This document shows positions 44,642-54,327 of a DNA stretch of 64,000 nucleotides, in pieces. The position numbers and the translations under genes were made by a program. The notes beneath the pieces are model-generated. The model did no database searches. It was not told the origin of the DNA and was given only the letters and a program-made list of their open reading frames with translations. Source of the DNA: Shimia marina (GTDB lineage: Bacteria > Pseudomonadota > Alphaproteobacteria > Rhodobacterales > Rhodobacteraceae); NCBI RefSeq assembly GCF_001458175.1, contig NZ_CYPW01000004.1, forward strand, positions 60,593 to 124,592, in the 5' to 3' direction. Each line of letters begins with the position of its first letter. Position 1 is the first letter of the stretch.

Positions 44642-44716
44642 TCAGCGACGGGAGCGCGCTTGCAATCACGGTAACGGCTGCGCATATCTGAGGCTGGACC
44701 AAAGAGAGGACTTTGC

Positions 44717-46099
44717 ATGATCCGTTCTGCGTTGATCGCCTGTGTTCTAGCGGTGGCGACACCGCTGATGGCGGAGACAAAAATTCCGCAATCACAGGCG
44801 GAAATTTCCCTTGGGTTTGCGCCTCTGGTGAAAGAAGCGGCTCCGGCGGTGGTGAATATTTTTGCCAAGCAGATTGTGCAGGTGCGTCAGAGCCCTTTTA
44901 CGGGGGATCCGTTTTTTGACCAATTCTTCCGGGGCTTTGGCAATAGTCAGCCGCGGGTTGAAAACTCGCTGGGGTCTGGTGTGATCCTGTCAGAGGATGG
45001 CATTGTCGTGTCCAACTATCACGTGGTGGGCATGTCGACGGATATTCGGGTTCAGCTCAATGATCGGACGGAATACACCGCCGAAGTGCTTTTGTCGGAT
45101 GAAGAGAGCGATCTGGCCATTCTGAAGCTGAAGGATGCGGAGGGTCTGCCGTTTCTCACATTGCGTGACAGCGACAATGTGGATGTGGGCGAGTTGGTGA
45201 TGGCGATTGGCAACCCCTTTGGGGTCGGGCAGACTGTGACCAGCGGGATTGTCTCAGGGCTGGCGCGCTCCGGCGTGGCGACGGGCAATGCGCGTGGCTA
45301 TTTCATTCAGACCGATGCGGCGATCAACCCGGGCAATTCTGGCGGTGCGCTGATTGACGTCAACGGTGATCTGATTGGCATTAACACCTCTATTCTGACG
45401 CGTTCTGGCGGCTCGAATGGGATCGGTTTTGCGATCCCCGCGCGGCTTGTGGCGCAATTTGTCGAGCAGGCTCGCAGCGGCTTTGAGAGTTTTCAGCGGC
45501 CTTGGGCGGGCATGTTTGGTCAGCCCGTGGATGCGGATATGGCCGAAGGTCTGGGGCTGCGGCGCGCGGGCGGCATTGTGGTCTCTGCGCTGCATGACGC
45601 GAGTCCCTTTCTGGCCGCAGGTATGGAGCCGGGTGATGTGATTGTGGCGCTCGATGGTTTGCCGGTGAATACTCCTGCGGAGATGATTTTCCGCATGTCT
45701 GTGGCCGGGCTTGGCAGCGATGTGAATGTGGAAATGGTACGGGATGGCGAGGTGCAAACGCGGGTGGTGAAGATGGCTGTTGCGCCTGACACGCCTGCGC
45801 GCGAGACGGTGGAGACCGGGCGGCGGTCAGCCATTCCCGGGATGGTGATGTCCAACATCAACCCGGCGGTGCTGGGAGAATTTGGTCTGCCGCTGAACCT
45901 TGAAGGCGTGGTGGTTGAAACGCCCGGCGATGTGGGCGCGCGTCTGGGCCTTGGGGCTGGGGACGTACTGCGTGAAATCGACGGCACGCCGATTGTGACA
46001 ACAAAAGACGCCGAAAAAGCGCTGCGCGATGCGCGCAAGCGGCTGACTTTGGAAGTGCAGCGCGGCACCCAGCGCGTTGTCATGCGGTTTAGACTGTAA
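44717..46099 (+). CDS. Periplasmic Do-type serine protease
   Basis: This DegP/DegQ-like protease of 460 residues has a signal peptide (ends LMAE). The trypsin-like domain carries the triad H102 (SNYHVV), D132 (EESDLAI) and S208 (NPGNSGGAL), and two PDZ domains lie at about 250-345 and 365-455. It degrades or refolds damaged envelope proteins. The Q-rich loop of DegP is reduced. It lies immediately upstream of rarA (11 bases), so a common transcript is likely. Confidence 0.93.
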   Translation: MIRSALIACVLAVATPLMAETKIPQSQAEISLGFAPLVKEAAPAVVNIFAKQIVQVRQSPFTGDPFFDQFFRGFGNSQPRVENSLGSGVILSEDGIVVSNYHVVGMSTDIRVQLNDRTEYTAEVLLSDEESDLAILKLKDAEGLPFLTLRDSDNVDVGELVMAIGNPFGVGQTVTSGIVSGLARSGVATGNARGYFIQTDAAINPGNSGGALIDVNGDLIGINTSILTRSGGSNGIGFAIPARLVAQFVEQARSGFESFQRPWAGMFGQPVDADMAEGLGLRRAGGIVVSALHDASPFLAAGMEPGDVIVALDGLPVNTPAEMIFRMSVAGLGSDVNVEMVRDGEVQTRVVKMAVAPDTPARETVETGRRSAIPGMVMSNINPAVLGEFGLPLNLEGVVVETPGDVGARLGLGAGDVLREIDGTPIVTTKDAEKALRDARKRLTLEVQRGTQRVVMRFRL

Positions 46100-46110
46100 G
46101 GACCGGCGGT

Positions 46111-47433
46111 ATGGCGGATCTGTTTGATAGCCCCTCTGCGGACAATGGTGTGGTGGCGCAAGGTGAAGCGCCCCGGCCGCTGGCCGATCGACTGCGGCCC
46201 AAGGCTTTGGGAGAGGTGATTGGACAGCAGCAGGTTCTGGGCGCGGAGGCGCCTTTGGGGGTGATGCTGTCGTCAGGCTCCCTCAGCTCGCTGGTTTTCT
46301 GGGGGCCGCCGGGTGTGGGCAAAACCACGATTGCCCGGCTTCTGGCGGATGAGACGGATCTGCATTTTGTGCAGATCAGCGCGATTTTCACCGGAGTTCC
46401 GGAGCTGCGCAAAGTCTTTGAAGCGGCCAAGCTGCGGCGTGCCAACGGCAAAGGCACGCTGTTGTTTGTGGATGAAATCCACCGCTTCAACAAAGCCCAG
46501 CAGGATGGGTTTTTGCCTCATATGGAAGATGGCACCATTCTTCTGGTGGGGGCCACAACGGAGAACCCGTCTTTTGAGTTGAATGCGGCGGTGCTCTCTC
46601 GTGCACAGGTTCTGGTGCTGGAGCGGCTGTCGCTGGCCGATCTGGAGCATCTCGCGCAGCGCGCGGAACAAGAGGTTGGCAAAGCGTTGCCACTGGATGG
46701 CATGGCGCGCGAGGCGCTTTTGGAAATGGCGGATGGCGACGGCCGTGCCTTGCTCAATTTGATTGAACAGGTCATGGCCTGGTCGGTGCCGGGGAAGCTT
46801 GACAGCGATGCGCTGGCGACGCGGCTGATGCGGCGGGCGGCGAAATACGACAAATCTGGCGATGAGCATTACAGCCTGATTTCTGCATTGCATAAATCTG
46901 TGCGTGGCTCAGACCCGGAGGCGGCGCTGTATTGGTATGCGCGCATGCTGGAAGGGGGCGAAGACCCGCGCTTTCTGGCGCGTCGGATCACCCGTATGGC
47001 CTGTGAGGATATTGCGCTGGCTGATCCGCAGGCGCAGGGGGTCTGTCTGAATGCCTGGGAGACCTATGAGCGGCTGGGCAGTCCGGAAGGTGAGTTGGCG
47101 CTGGCGCAGGCGGTGATTTATCTCGCGCTCGCTCCCAAGACCAACGCAGGCTATGCAGCCTATAAGGCGGCGCGGGCCTTGGCCAAGAAGACCGGATCAG
47201 AACCTCCGCCCAAACATATCCTGAACGCGCCGACCTCTCTGATGGCGGATCAGGGCTATGGCGAGGGCTATCAGTATGACCATGACGCAGAAGATGGGTT
47301 TTCGGGACAGAACTATTTCCCGGAAGGGATCAAACGCCCGGTGCTCTATACGCCGGTGGAGCGTGGCTATGAGCGCGAGTTGAAACGGCGCATGGAGTAT
47401 TTCGCGAAACTGCGCAGCAAGCGGCAGGGCTGA
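46111..47433 (+). CDS. rarA: Replication-associated recombination protein A
   Basis: RarA (MgsA), 440 residues, is an AAA+ ATPase acting at stalled replication forks and related to the clamp loader. Walker A is GPPGVGKTTIARLLA (about 68-82), Walker B is LLFVDEIHRFNKAQQD. The C-terminal part contains the tetramerisation region (YKAARALAKKTGSEPPPKHILNAPT). AAGGA precedes the ATG. It is followed by crcB after a 114-base spacer containing a repeated-looking element. Confidence 0.96.
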   Translation: MADLFDSPSADNGVVAQGEAPRPLADRLRPKALGEVIGQQQVLGAEAPLGVMLSSGSLSSLVFWGPPGVGKTTIARLLADETDLHFVQISAIFTGVPELRKVFEAAKLRRANGKGTLLFVDEIHRFNKAQQDGFLPHMEDGTILLVGATTENPSFELNAAVLSRAQVLVLERLSLADLEHLAQRAEQEVGKALPLDGMAREALLEMADGDGRALLNLIEQVMAWSVPGKLDSDALATRLMRRAAKYDKSGDEHYSLISALHKSVRGSDPEAALYWYARMLEGGEDPRFLARRITRMACEDIALADPQAQGVCLNAWETYERLGSPEGELALAQAVIYLALAPKTNAGYAAYKAARALAKKTGSEPPPKHILNAPTSLMADQGYGEGYQYDHDAEDGFSGQNYFPEGIKRPVLYTPVERGYERELKRRMEYFAKLRSKRQG

Positions 47434-47435
47434 GG

Positions 47436-47506
47436 AGGGGCCAGCCCCTCCGGCACAGCGGTGCTGTGCCTCCTCCCCGGGATATTTACAGTCAAATGAA
47501 GCAGGG
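47436..47506 (+). repeat. Intergenic hairpin element after rarA
   Basis: Two short hairpins (GAGGGGCCAGCCCCTC and GGCACAGCGGTGCTGTGCC) are followed by CTCCTCCCCGGGATATTT and CAAATGAAG. This combination resembles a repeated intergenic sequence I recall from Rhodobacteraceae genomes. No second copy is in this window. Confidence 0.4.
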
Positions 47507-47547
47507 GTTTTCTTGACATTGCGGGGCAAAGCGCACAGAGACGCTGG

Positions 47548-47937
47548 ATGATTTTGAACCTTGTATATGTGGCCTTGGGCGGTGCGGTGGGCGCCGCGTT
47601 GCGCTATCTTGTCGGCATTGGCGTGATACGGCTTGTCGGGCAGGGGCTCTGGCAGGGTTTTCCGCTGGCGATCGTGACGGTGAATGTGGTGGGCTCTTTT
47701 CTGATGGGCGCTTTTGTGGTGCTGGCTGCACAGCGTGGTCTGACGCATTTATCCCCTTTGATCATGACCGGGCTGCTTGGCGGGTTTACGACGTTTTCGG
47801 CGTTCTCGCTGGAAACGGTGACTTTGATGGAGCGCGGTGCCTATGGGACTGCGACGCTCTATGTAGGGCTGTCCGTGGCGGGCGCGGTGGGCGCGCTGAT
47901 GCTGGGGATGGTTGTGACACGAGGAATTTTGGCATGA
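47548..47937 (+). CDS. crcB: Fluoride channel CrcB/Fluc
   Basis: This 129-residue membrane protein has four helices and forms a dimeric fluoride channel that protects the cell from fluoride. It contains GGAVGAALRYLVG, NVVGSFLMG and the selectivity motif GGFTTFSAFSLET. The start is supported by its family N-terminus. It overlaps the pseudouridine synthase gene by four bases. No fluoride riboswitch was found upstream. Confidence 0.95.
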   Translation: MILNLVYVALGGAVGAALRYLVGIGVIRLVGQGLWQGFPLAIVTVNVVGSFLMGAFVVLAAQRGLTHLSPLIMTGLLGGFTTFSAFSLETVTLMERGAYGTATLYVGLSVAGAVGALMLGMVVTRGILA

Positions 47938-48980
47938 GCCGAGTACAGACTGTGACCGTGGATGCGGATGAAGGAGAGCAGCGGTTGGACCGGTGGTTCA
48001 AACGGCGTTTTCCGCATGTGGGGCAGGGGCAGATTGAAAAGATGTGCCGCAAGGGCGAAATCCGCGTGGATGGGGGTCGGGTCAAGGCCAACAGCCGCGT
48101 GCAGGAGGGGCAATCTGTGCGGGTGCCGCCTTTGCCTGCTCCGGGAGAGAAGCCAGCGATGCCTGCCAAGCCCAAGGTCTCTGCTGCGGATGAAAAGCTG
48201 ATCCAGAGCTGTGTGATCTATCGCGATGATCAGATCATTGCGCTTAACAAACCTCCGGGACTGCCGACGCAGGGGGGCAGCAAACAGACCCGTCATGTGG
48301 ATGGGCTTGCAGAGGCACTGCGGTTTGGCTTTGAGGAGAAACCGCGTCTGGTGCATCGTCTTGATAAGGACACCTCTGGGGTTTTGTTGCTGGCGCGCAC
48401 GCGGGCGGTGGCGCAGGCGCTGACTGAGGCGATCCGACACAAGCAGACCCGTAAAATCTACTGGGCTGTGGTTGCTGGGGTGCCAACGCCCTATCTGGGC
48501 GAGATCAAATATGGTCTGGTCAAGGCCGCTGGCCATGGCGCGCGGGGCGAAGGCGAGAAGATGATTGCCGTGCATCCGCGTGAGGTGGACCGGACACCGG
48601 GTGCCAAACGGGCGATCACGCAATATGCAACGCTCTACCGTGTGGCCGGGCGTGCGGCCTGGGTTGCGATGGAACCGATCACCGGACGCAGCCACCAGTT
48701 GCGGGCGCATATGGCTGAAATTGGCCACCCCATTGTGGGCGATGGCAAATATGGCGGCTCTGGTCAGGAGAACCTTGGTGATGGCTGGGGGGCCAAGCTT
48801 GGTGGGATCATTTCCAACAAGCTGCACCTGCATGCGCGCTCGATGTCCTTTGAACATCCGGTGACGCGCAAGCATGTGACCGTCACAGCGGGCCTGCCCG
48901 ATCATATGAAGCTGACCTGGGACACCTTTGGCTGGACCGAGGATCTGGCGGCGGAGGATCCGTTTGAGAGCCTGCGCTAG
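47934..48980 (+). CDS. RluA-family 23S rRNA pseudouridine synthase
   Basis: This 348-residue protein has an N-terminal S4 RNA-binding domain (about 15-75) and a catalytic domain with D144 in HRLDKDTSGVLLLAR. The C-terminal RSHQLRAHMAEIGHPIVGD motif is typical. RluC (23S U955/2504/2580) is the nearest E. coli equivalent, but RluA/RluD specificity cannot be excluded. ATGA overlaps crcB. Confidence 0.92.
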   Translation: MSRVQTVTVDADEGEQRLDRWFKRRFPHVGQGQIEKMCRKGEIRVDGGRVKANSRVQEGQSVRVPPLPAPGEKPAMPAKPKVSAADEKLIQSCVIYRDDQIIALNKPPGLPTQGGSKQTRHVDGLAEALRFGFEEKPRLVHRLDKDTSGVLLLARTRAVAQALTEAIRHKQTRKIYWAVVAGVPTPYLGEIKYGLVKAAGHGARGEGEKMIAVHPREVDRTPGAKRAITQYATLYRVAGRAAWVAMEPITGRSHQLRAHMAEIGHPIVGDGKYGGSGQENLGDGWGAKLGGIISNKLHLHARSMSFEHPVTRKHVTVTAGLPDHMKLTWDTFGWTEDLAAEDPFESLR

Positions 48981-49057
48981 ACGTGGTGTTGGTGGCTGCA
49001 GCGGGCCGCCTTTGCGGAGCTGAGAGGCGGCGCACGGCAGGGGAATGAGGTGATGAT

Positions 49058-49732
49058 ATGCGGCTGAAGCTGGTTATCTTTGATGTCGATGGCACGCTGG
49101 TGGACAGTCAGGGCCTGATCGTGGAAGCCATGGATCTGGCTTTTACGGGGGAAGGGCTGACACCGCCTGCGCGGCAAGCGACATTGGGCATTGTCGGGCT
49201 GTCGTTGGATGCGGCGATCTTCAAGCTCTATCCCGAAGGGGCGCCGGACCTGCGGGCGCGTTTGGTTGAGGGCTACAAGGCGGGCTATATGCAGCGCCGT
49301 GCGGCTTTGGGGGTGGCGCAGTCCTCTCCGTTTTTTGAGGGCGCGCGAGAGACGTTGATGCGCCTGAATACCCGCGAAGATGTTGTGTTGGGCGTGGCCA
49401 CTGGCAAATCCCGGCGTGGTCTGGACAAGCTGATTGAGGGCCATGATCTGAAAGGAGTTTTTGTGACCACGCAGGTGTCAGACGATCATCCTTCCAAACC
49501 CCATCCCTCTATGATTGAGACTGCGCTGGCGGAAGCGGGTGTTGCGGCGCAGGACGCGGTGATGATTGGCGACACCAGTTATGACATGGATATGGCAGCG
49601 GCGGCCGGTGTGACGGGCATTGGTGTGGATTGGGGCTATCACCCCAACGCAGAGCTGCGCGCGGCACAGAAAATTGTGGCAAGCTTTCAAGAGCTTGAGG
49701 ACACATTGACGGGCATTTGGGAGCATCAATGA
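49058..49732 (+). CDS. HAD-superfamily hydrolase
   Basis: This 224-residue hydrolase of the phosphoglycolate phosphatase type has the nucleophile pair D9-V-D11 in FDVDGTLVDS, a four-helix cap, and the metal motif MIGDTSYDMDMAAAAG. The substrate is not determined. It overlaps the ATP12 gene and lies downstream of the pseudouridine synthase, a synteny common in the group. Confidence 0.9.
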   Translation: MRLKLVIFDVDGTLVDSQGLIVEAMDLAFTGEGLTPPARQATLGIVGLSLDAAIFKLYPEGAPDLRARLVEGYKAGYMQRRAALGVAQSSPFFEGARETLMRLNTREDVVLGVATGKSRRGLDKLIEGHDLKGVFVTTQVSDDHPSKPHPSMIETALAEAGVAAQDAVMIGDTSYDMDMAAAAGVTGIGVDWGYHPNAELRAAQKIVASFQELEDTLTGIWEHQ

Positions 49733-50442
49733 TGAGCGGTTGGGCAAAGAAACGGTTTTGGAAAGAGACCAGCTGGCAGGCGGTTGACGGAGGCTTCGGC
49801 GTTTTCCTTGATGGGCGCGCGGTGAAAACCCCCGCCAAAGCGGCGTTGGTTGTGCCAACCGAGGCCATGGCGCAAGCCATGGCGGCGGAGTGGGAGGCGC
49901 AAGAGGGGGAGATTGACCCAACGACGATGCCGGTGACACGCGCAGCCAACGCAGCGATTGATAAAGTTGCCGTCCAGCATGCGGAAGTGGCTGATATGTT
50001 GGCCGAATATGGCGGCAGTGATCTGTTGTGCTACCGCGCGACCTCTCCGGCGGAATTGATTGCGCGACAGGCGGAGGCTTGGGATCCGCTTTTGCTCTGG
50101 GCCGCAGAAGAACTGGGTGCGCAGTTGACCTCTGTTGCTGGGGTGATGTTTCAACCCCAAGACGAAGGCGCGCTGGAGCTGTTGCGCCAAGAGGTGCATG
50201 GCTTTGATAACTTTGAACTCGCAGCCTTTCACGATCTCGTGGGGATCTCCGGTTCGCTGATCCTCGGATTCGCTGCAGCCCGTGATTTTATGGATATTGA
50301 CGCGCTTTGGGAGCTGTCGCGTGTGGATGAGCGCTGGCAAGAAGAGCAGTGGGGCCGCGACGAAGAGGCTGCGGTTGAGGCAGGTAAGAAATTTGAAGCA
50401 TTCACAAATGCTTATGCCTTTTTCAAAATGGCCAAAACCTAA
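49729..50442 (+). CDS. ATP12-family F1-ATPase assembly chaperone
   Basis: This 237-residue protein matches ATP12, which in mitochondria and alphaproteobacteria assists assembly of the F1 alpha subunit. The N-terminus GFGVFLDGRAVKTPAKAALVVPT and the long helix ATSPAELIARQAEAWDPLLLWA are typical. ATG 49729 or 49732 overlaps the HAD stop; GGGAG lies about ten bases upstream. Confidence 0.9.
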   Translation: MMSGWAKKRFWKETSWQAVDGGFGVFLDGRAVKTPAKAALVVPTEAMAQAMAAEWEAQEGEIDPTTMPVTRAANAAIDKVAVQHAEVADMLAEYGGSDLLCYRATSPAELIARQAEAWDPLLLWAAEELGAQLTSVAGVMFQPQDEGALELLRQEVHGFDNFELAAFHDLVGISGSLILGFAAARDFMDIDALWELSRVDERWQEEQWGRDEEAAVEAGKKFEAFTNAYAFFKMAKT

Positions 50443-50641
50443 TCAAACATTGTGCCCGGAAGCGTGCTCAGGCCTTTTGAGGCGGCATTGATTGTATTCC
50501 GTGATGGACCTCTTGACGTTTGGCGATGAATGGGATCACACTGCCCTTGATGTGAGGGGGGTGTTGTCTCTGAGCATCTATCTACGGCCGGGAGTGGCCT
50601 AAAACCACCTTCAAAGGGTGGGTAAACAGGAAGAGGTAAAA

Positions 50642-51658
50642 ATGAAAAAATCCGTAGTTTTTGGTGCGTTGACTGTTGCGGGCCTGGCGGCCGGTGCAGC
50701 TGCCGCTGGCACGCTCGATGACGTTAAAGCACGCGGCAAGCTGAACTGTGGTGTGACCACCGGTCTGGTTGGCTTTGCAGCACCTGACGCCAATGGCGAG
50801 TGGGGCGGCTTTGATGTCGGCATCTGCCGCGCGGTTGCTGCTGCTGTGCTGGGAGACCCAAAAGCGGTTGAGTTTGTTCCAACCACCGGTAAGACCCGCT
50901 TCACCGCGCTGGCGTCCGGCGAGATTGATATGCTGGCCCGTAACACCACCTGGACCTTCAGCCGCGACGTTGACCTGAAGTTCACCTTCGTTGGCGTGAA
51001 CTACTATGACGGCCAGGGCTTCATGGTGCCAAAAGAGCTGGGCGTGTCCTCCGCGAAGGAACTGGACGGCGCGACCGTATGTATCCAGACCGGCACCACC
51101 ACCGAGCTGAACCTGGCGGATTTCTTCCGCTCCAACAACATCAGCTATGAGCCGGTACCAGTAGAAACCAACGCTGAATCTCAGCAGCAGTACCTGTCTG
51201 GCGCTTGTGACGTGTATACCACCGACGCATCCGGCCTGGCGGCGACACGTGCGACGTTTGAAGATCCAGCAGCGCATATCCTGCTGCCAGAAATCATCTC
51301 CAAAGAGCCGCTCGGCCCGCTGGTACGTCATGGCGACGACAACTGGGGTGACGTGGTACGCTGGTCTCTGAATGCTCTGATCACTGCAGAAGAGCTGGGC
51401 GTGACCTCCGCGAACATCGGTGAGATGGCCGCAGGTACCAATAACCCTGAAGTGAACCGTCTGCTGGGCACCGAAGGCACTCTGGGTGAGATGCTGGGTC
51501 TGGACGCTGACTGGGCGAAGAAAGCCATCATGGCTGGCGGTAACTATGCCGAGCTTTTTGAAGGCAACATCGGTGAATCCACCCCGATCGGTCTGGCCCG
51601 TGGCCTGAACGCTCAGTGGACAGATGGCGGCCTGATCTACTCTCCGCCCTTCCGCTAA
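50642..51658 (+). CDS. aapJ: General L-amino acid ABC transporter, substrate-binding protein
   Basis: AapJ, 338 residues, is the periplasmic binding protein of the broad amino-acid transporter of alphaproteobacteria. It has a signal peptide (ends GAAAAG) and a two-lobed SBP fold: VKARGKLNCGVTTGLVGFA, GFDVGICRAVAAAVLGD and IDMLARNTTWTFSRD. ATG 50642 follows GAAGAGG. A strong hairpin separates it from aapQ, a usual way to make more binding protein than permease. Confidence 0.95.
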   Translation: MKKSVVFGALTVAGLAAGAAAAGTLDDVKARGKLNCGVTTGLVGFAAPDANGEWGGFDVGICRAVAAAVLGDPKAVEFVPTTGKTRFTALASGEIDMLARNTTWTFSRDVDLKFTFVGVNYYDGQGFMVPKELGVSSAKELDGATVCIQTGTTTELNLADFFRSNNISYEPVPVETNAESQQQYLSGACDVYTTDASGLAATRATFEDPAAHILLPEIISKEPLGPLVRHGDDNWGDVVRWSLNALITAEELGVTSANIGEMAAGTNNPEVNRLLGTEGTLGEMLGLDADWAKKAIMAGGNYAELFEGNIGESTPIGLARGLNAQWTDGGLIYSPPFR

Positions 51659-51669
51659 ACACATCACGG

Positions 51670-51698
51670 AAAGGGCGCGGGACACTCCGCGCCCTTTT
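51670..51698 (+). terminator. Intercistronic hairpin between aapJ and aapQ
   Basis: AAAGGGCGCGG, six-base loop, CCGCGCCCTTTT, 11 bases past the aapJ stop. It probably reduces downstream transcription or stabilises the upstream aapJ message. Confidence 0.75.
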
Positions 51699-51781
51699 CG
51701 CTTTTATGACCCAACAACAATAATCGGCCATGGCGCATTGAGACGCCGCATAAAAAGGCCGACGAACGGGGAAGATCCTAT

Positions 51782-53014
51782 ATGACCAATTTGACCGACC
51801 CTCCTAGGGAGTCGTTTCGGCTATCTATGCTCCTCAATGACACCCGGTACCGCAGCCTCACCTTCCAGGCGATTGCAGCGATTGTGCTTGCGCTTGCGAT
51901 CTGGGAACTGGGGGGCAACCTGGCTCAGAACCTGCGCGCTGCTGGTCTCAACATCTCTTTGAGCTTCATGTCTGACCCTGCGGGATATGATATTAACCAG
52001 AGATTGGTTGAGTACGACAGCCAATCCTCGCATGCGCGCGCTGCGCTGGTTGGAATTTTGAACACGCTGCTGGTCGCCTTTTTGGCTTGTATCACGGCAA
52101 CGGTGTTTGGTGTGATCGCCGGTGTGCTGCGTCTGTCCAACAACTGGCTTGTGTCCAAGGTGATGGCGTTTTACGTCGAAATCTTCCGCAACATTCCCGT
52201 ACTGATCTGGATTTTGATTATCTACACGATCATGACATCGGTGATGCCGGGGCCGCGTGCCTTCCGCGGGGACAATGCGACCTCAAGCATGCTGTTTGAT
52301 AGGTTCGCGTTCACCAATCGCGGGATCTACATCCCCATGCCTTGGTTTGAGAACGGCATTTTTGGCAACCCAACACTCAATTGGCTTCTGGTCATCGCGG
52401 GTTTGATCGGCTCCTGGATTGGTGCCCGGAGCGTGACCCGCTGGGCGAACCAGAAACAGGAGATGACAGGGCAGCGACCAAACACATTGTGGATCAAGCT
52501 GGCAATTTGGCTGGTGCCATTTGTGCTGCTCATGGTGATTATGGGCCTGTCCTGGGAGATCCCCGCGCTGAAGGGCTTCAACTTTAAGGGCGGTATCAAG
52601 ATTGGTGGCCCATTGATTGCGCTGTGGTTCGCGCTGTCGATCTACACCGGTGCCTTCATTGCCGAGAACGTGCGTGCGGGTATTCAGGCGGTTTCTAAAG
52701 GCCAAACTGAGGCGGCTGCCGCTTTGGGTTTGCGTGCCAATCGCGTGATGAACCTCGTGATCTTGCCACAGGCGCTGCGTGTGATCATTCCGCCGTTGAT
52801 TTCCAACTATCTCAACATCACCAAGAATACCTCTCTGGCCATTCTGGTGGGCTATGCGGATATCACGGCGACTTTGGGAGGCATTACGCTCAACCAAACA
52901 GGTCGCGCCATTGAGTGTGTGCTTTTGCTGATGCTGTTCTATCTCACAGCCTCTCTGCTGATTTCGATGGCGATGAACATCTACAACTCTTCTGTGAAAC
53001 TGAAGGAGCGCTGA
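51782..53014 (+). CDS. aapQ: Amino acid ABC transporter permease
   Basis: AapQ, 410 residues, is one of two inner-membrane permease subunits. The long form carries an extra N-terminal and a central insertion between helices 3 and 4 that is typical of AapQ. The EAA loop EAAAALGLRANRVMNLVILPQALRVI docks the ATPase. It lies three bases before aapM. Confidence 0.95.
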   Translation: MTNLTDPPRESFRLSMLLNDTRYRSLTFQAIAAIVLALAIWELGGNLAQNLRAAGLNISLSFMSDPAGYDINQRLVEYDSQSSHARAALVGILNTLLVAFLACITATVFGVIAGVLRLSNNWLVSKVMAFYVEIFRNIPVLIWILIIYTIMTSVMPGPRAFRGDNATSSMLFDRFAFTNRGIYIPMPWFENGIFGNPTLNWLLVIAGLIGSWIGARSVTRWANQKQEMTGQRPNTLWIKLAIWLVPFVLLMVIMGLSWEIPALKGFNFKGGIKIGGPLIALWFALSIYTGAFIAENVRAGIQAVSKGQTEAAAALGLRANRVMNLVILPQALRVIIPPLISNYLNITKNTSLAILVGYADITATLGGITLNQTGRAIECVLLLMLFYLTASLLISMAMNIYNSSVKLKER

Positions 53015-53017
53015 GAC

Positions 53018-54313
53018 ATGTCTGACTCTCAAAACAACTCTGTCGCTTTTGTCGCCACAGAAGTGATCCCACAAAGCCCGCCGCCTGCGCGCGAAACGGG
53101 TGTGGTCAAATGGCTGCGCGAAAACCTGTTTTCCAGCGTGACCAATGGTGTGCTGACCGTTGTGGCGCTGTATCTGATCTATCTGGTGCTGGCGGCGACC
53201 CTGCCGTGGATTTTCAACGGGATCTGGACAACCAGCTCTCTGTCGGAATGTCGCGAGGTTTTGCAGGGCAAAACCGGCGCTTGTTTCTCTGTACTGACCG
53301 AGCGGTGGCATCAGCTGATTTACGGTTTCAAATATCCGGCTGACGCCTATTGGCGCCCGAATCTGGCCTTTGTGCTGATGCTGGTGGCGATTGCGCCTGT
53401 GCTGTTCTTTGATCTGCCGCGCAAACTGCTGTTGTTCACGGCCGTGTACCCTTTCATTGCCTTCTGGCTCATTTGGGGTGGCACTATCCTGGCGCCTCTG
53501 GTGGTCTTTGTTGGCTTTGTGGCTGCGGCCGTCGTGTTTCAGAAGTTTGGTCGCTCTTCTTTCGCGGTTGGATTTTTCGGGGGGATTGCGGTCGCTCTGG
53601 TTGTCTGGACAGTTGGGGGCGCGCTGATCCCGGATGGGGCCTCTGACAATGCGTTGCTGCCTGCGGTGCCGTCACGTGACCTTGGTGGGTTCATGTTGAA
53701 CCTGATGCTGGGGGTGACCTGTGTGTCGCTGTCCATCCCGCTGGGCATTGCGCTTGCGCTGGGGCGTCAGTCAGACATGCCTCTGATCAAGGGGATCTGC
53801 GTGGTCTTCATCGAGTTCATTCGGGGTGTGCCTCTGATCACACTGCTGTTTGTGGCTTCGGTGATGCTGGCGTATTTCTTCCCACCAGAGAGCACAGTTG
53901 ACCTGTTCCTGCGTGTGGTGATTATGATCACCATGTTCTCCGCAGCCTATATCGCTGAGGTGATCCGCGGCGGGCTCGCAGCGCTTCCGAAGGGACAATA
54001 TGAGGCCGCAGACAGCCTTGGTCTGGATTACCCACAAGCCATGCGGCTGATCATTCTGCCACAAGCGTTGAAGATCTCGATCCCGGGCATCGTGAACGTG
54101 GCCGTTGGCCTGTTCAAGGATACGACGCTCGTGTCGGTGATTTCCATGTTTGATCTGGTTGGTATGATCCGTGGCCCCATCCTCGCCTCCACGGAGTGGA
54201 ACGGCGTGTATTGGGAGCTTTTCGGATTTGCCGCGCTTCTGTTCTTTGTCGTCTGCTACGGCATTTCTCAATATTCCCAGTGGCTTGAGCGCAAGCTGCA
54301 CAAAGGCCACTAA
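53018..54313 (+). CDS. aapM: Amino acid ABC transporter permease
   Basis: AapM, 431 residues, pairs with AapQ. It has about eight membrane segments and the EAA loop [25 protein letters not shown]. Length agrees with AapM of Rhizobium. It is followed by aapP 14 bases later. Confidence 0.95.
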   Translation: MSDSQNNSVAFVATEVIPQSPPPARETGVVKWLRENLFSSVTNGVLTVVALYLIYLVLAATLPWIFNGIWTTSSLSECREVLQGKTGACFSVLTERWHQLIYGFKYPADAYWRPNLAFVLMLVAIAPVLFFDLPRKLLLFTAVYPFIAFWLIWGGTILAPLVVFVGFVAAAVVFQKFGRSSFAVGFFGGIAVALVVWTVGGALIPDGASDNALLPAVPSRDLGGFMLNLMLGVTCVSLSIPLGIALALGRQSDMPLIKGICVVFIEFIRGVPLITLLFVASVMLAYFFPPESTVDLFLRVVIMITMFSAAYIAEVIRGGLAALPKGQYEAADSLGLDYPQAMRLIILPQALKISIPGIVNVAVGLFKDTTLVSVISMFDLVGMIRGPILASTEWNGVYWELFGFAALLFFVVCYGISQYSQWLERKLHKGH

Positions 54314-54327
54314 GAAGGAGTTCACCT

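Noticed and set aside
47438..47547. Fluoride riboswitch before crcB
   Set aside because: The conserved pseudoknot sequence of the crcB motif is not found. The hairpins there look like a general repeat.
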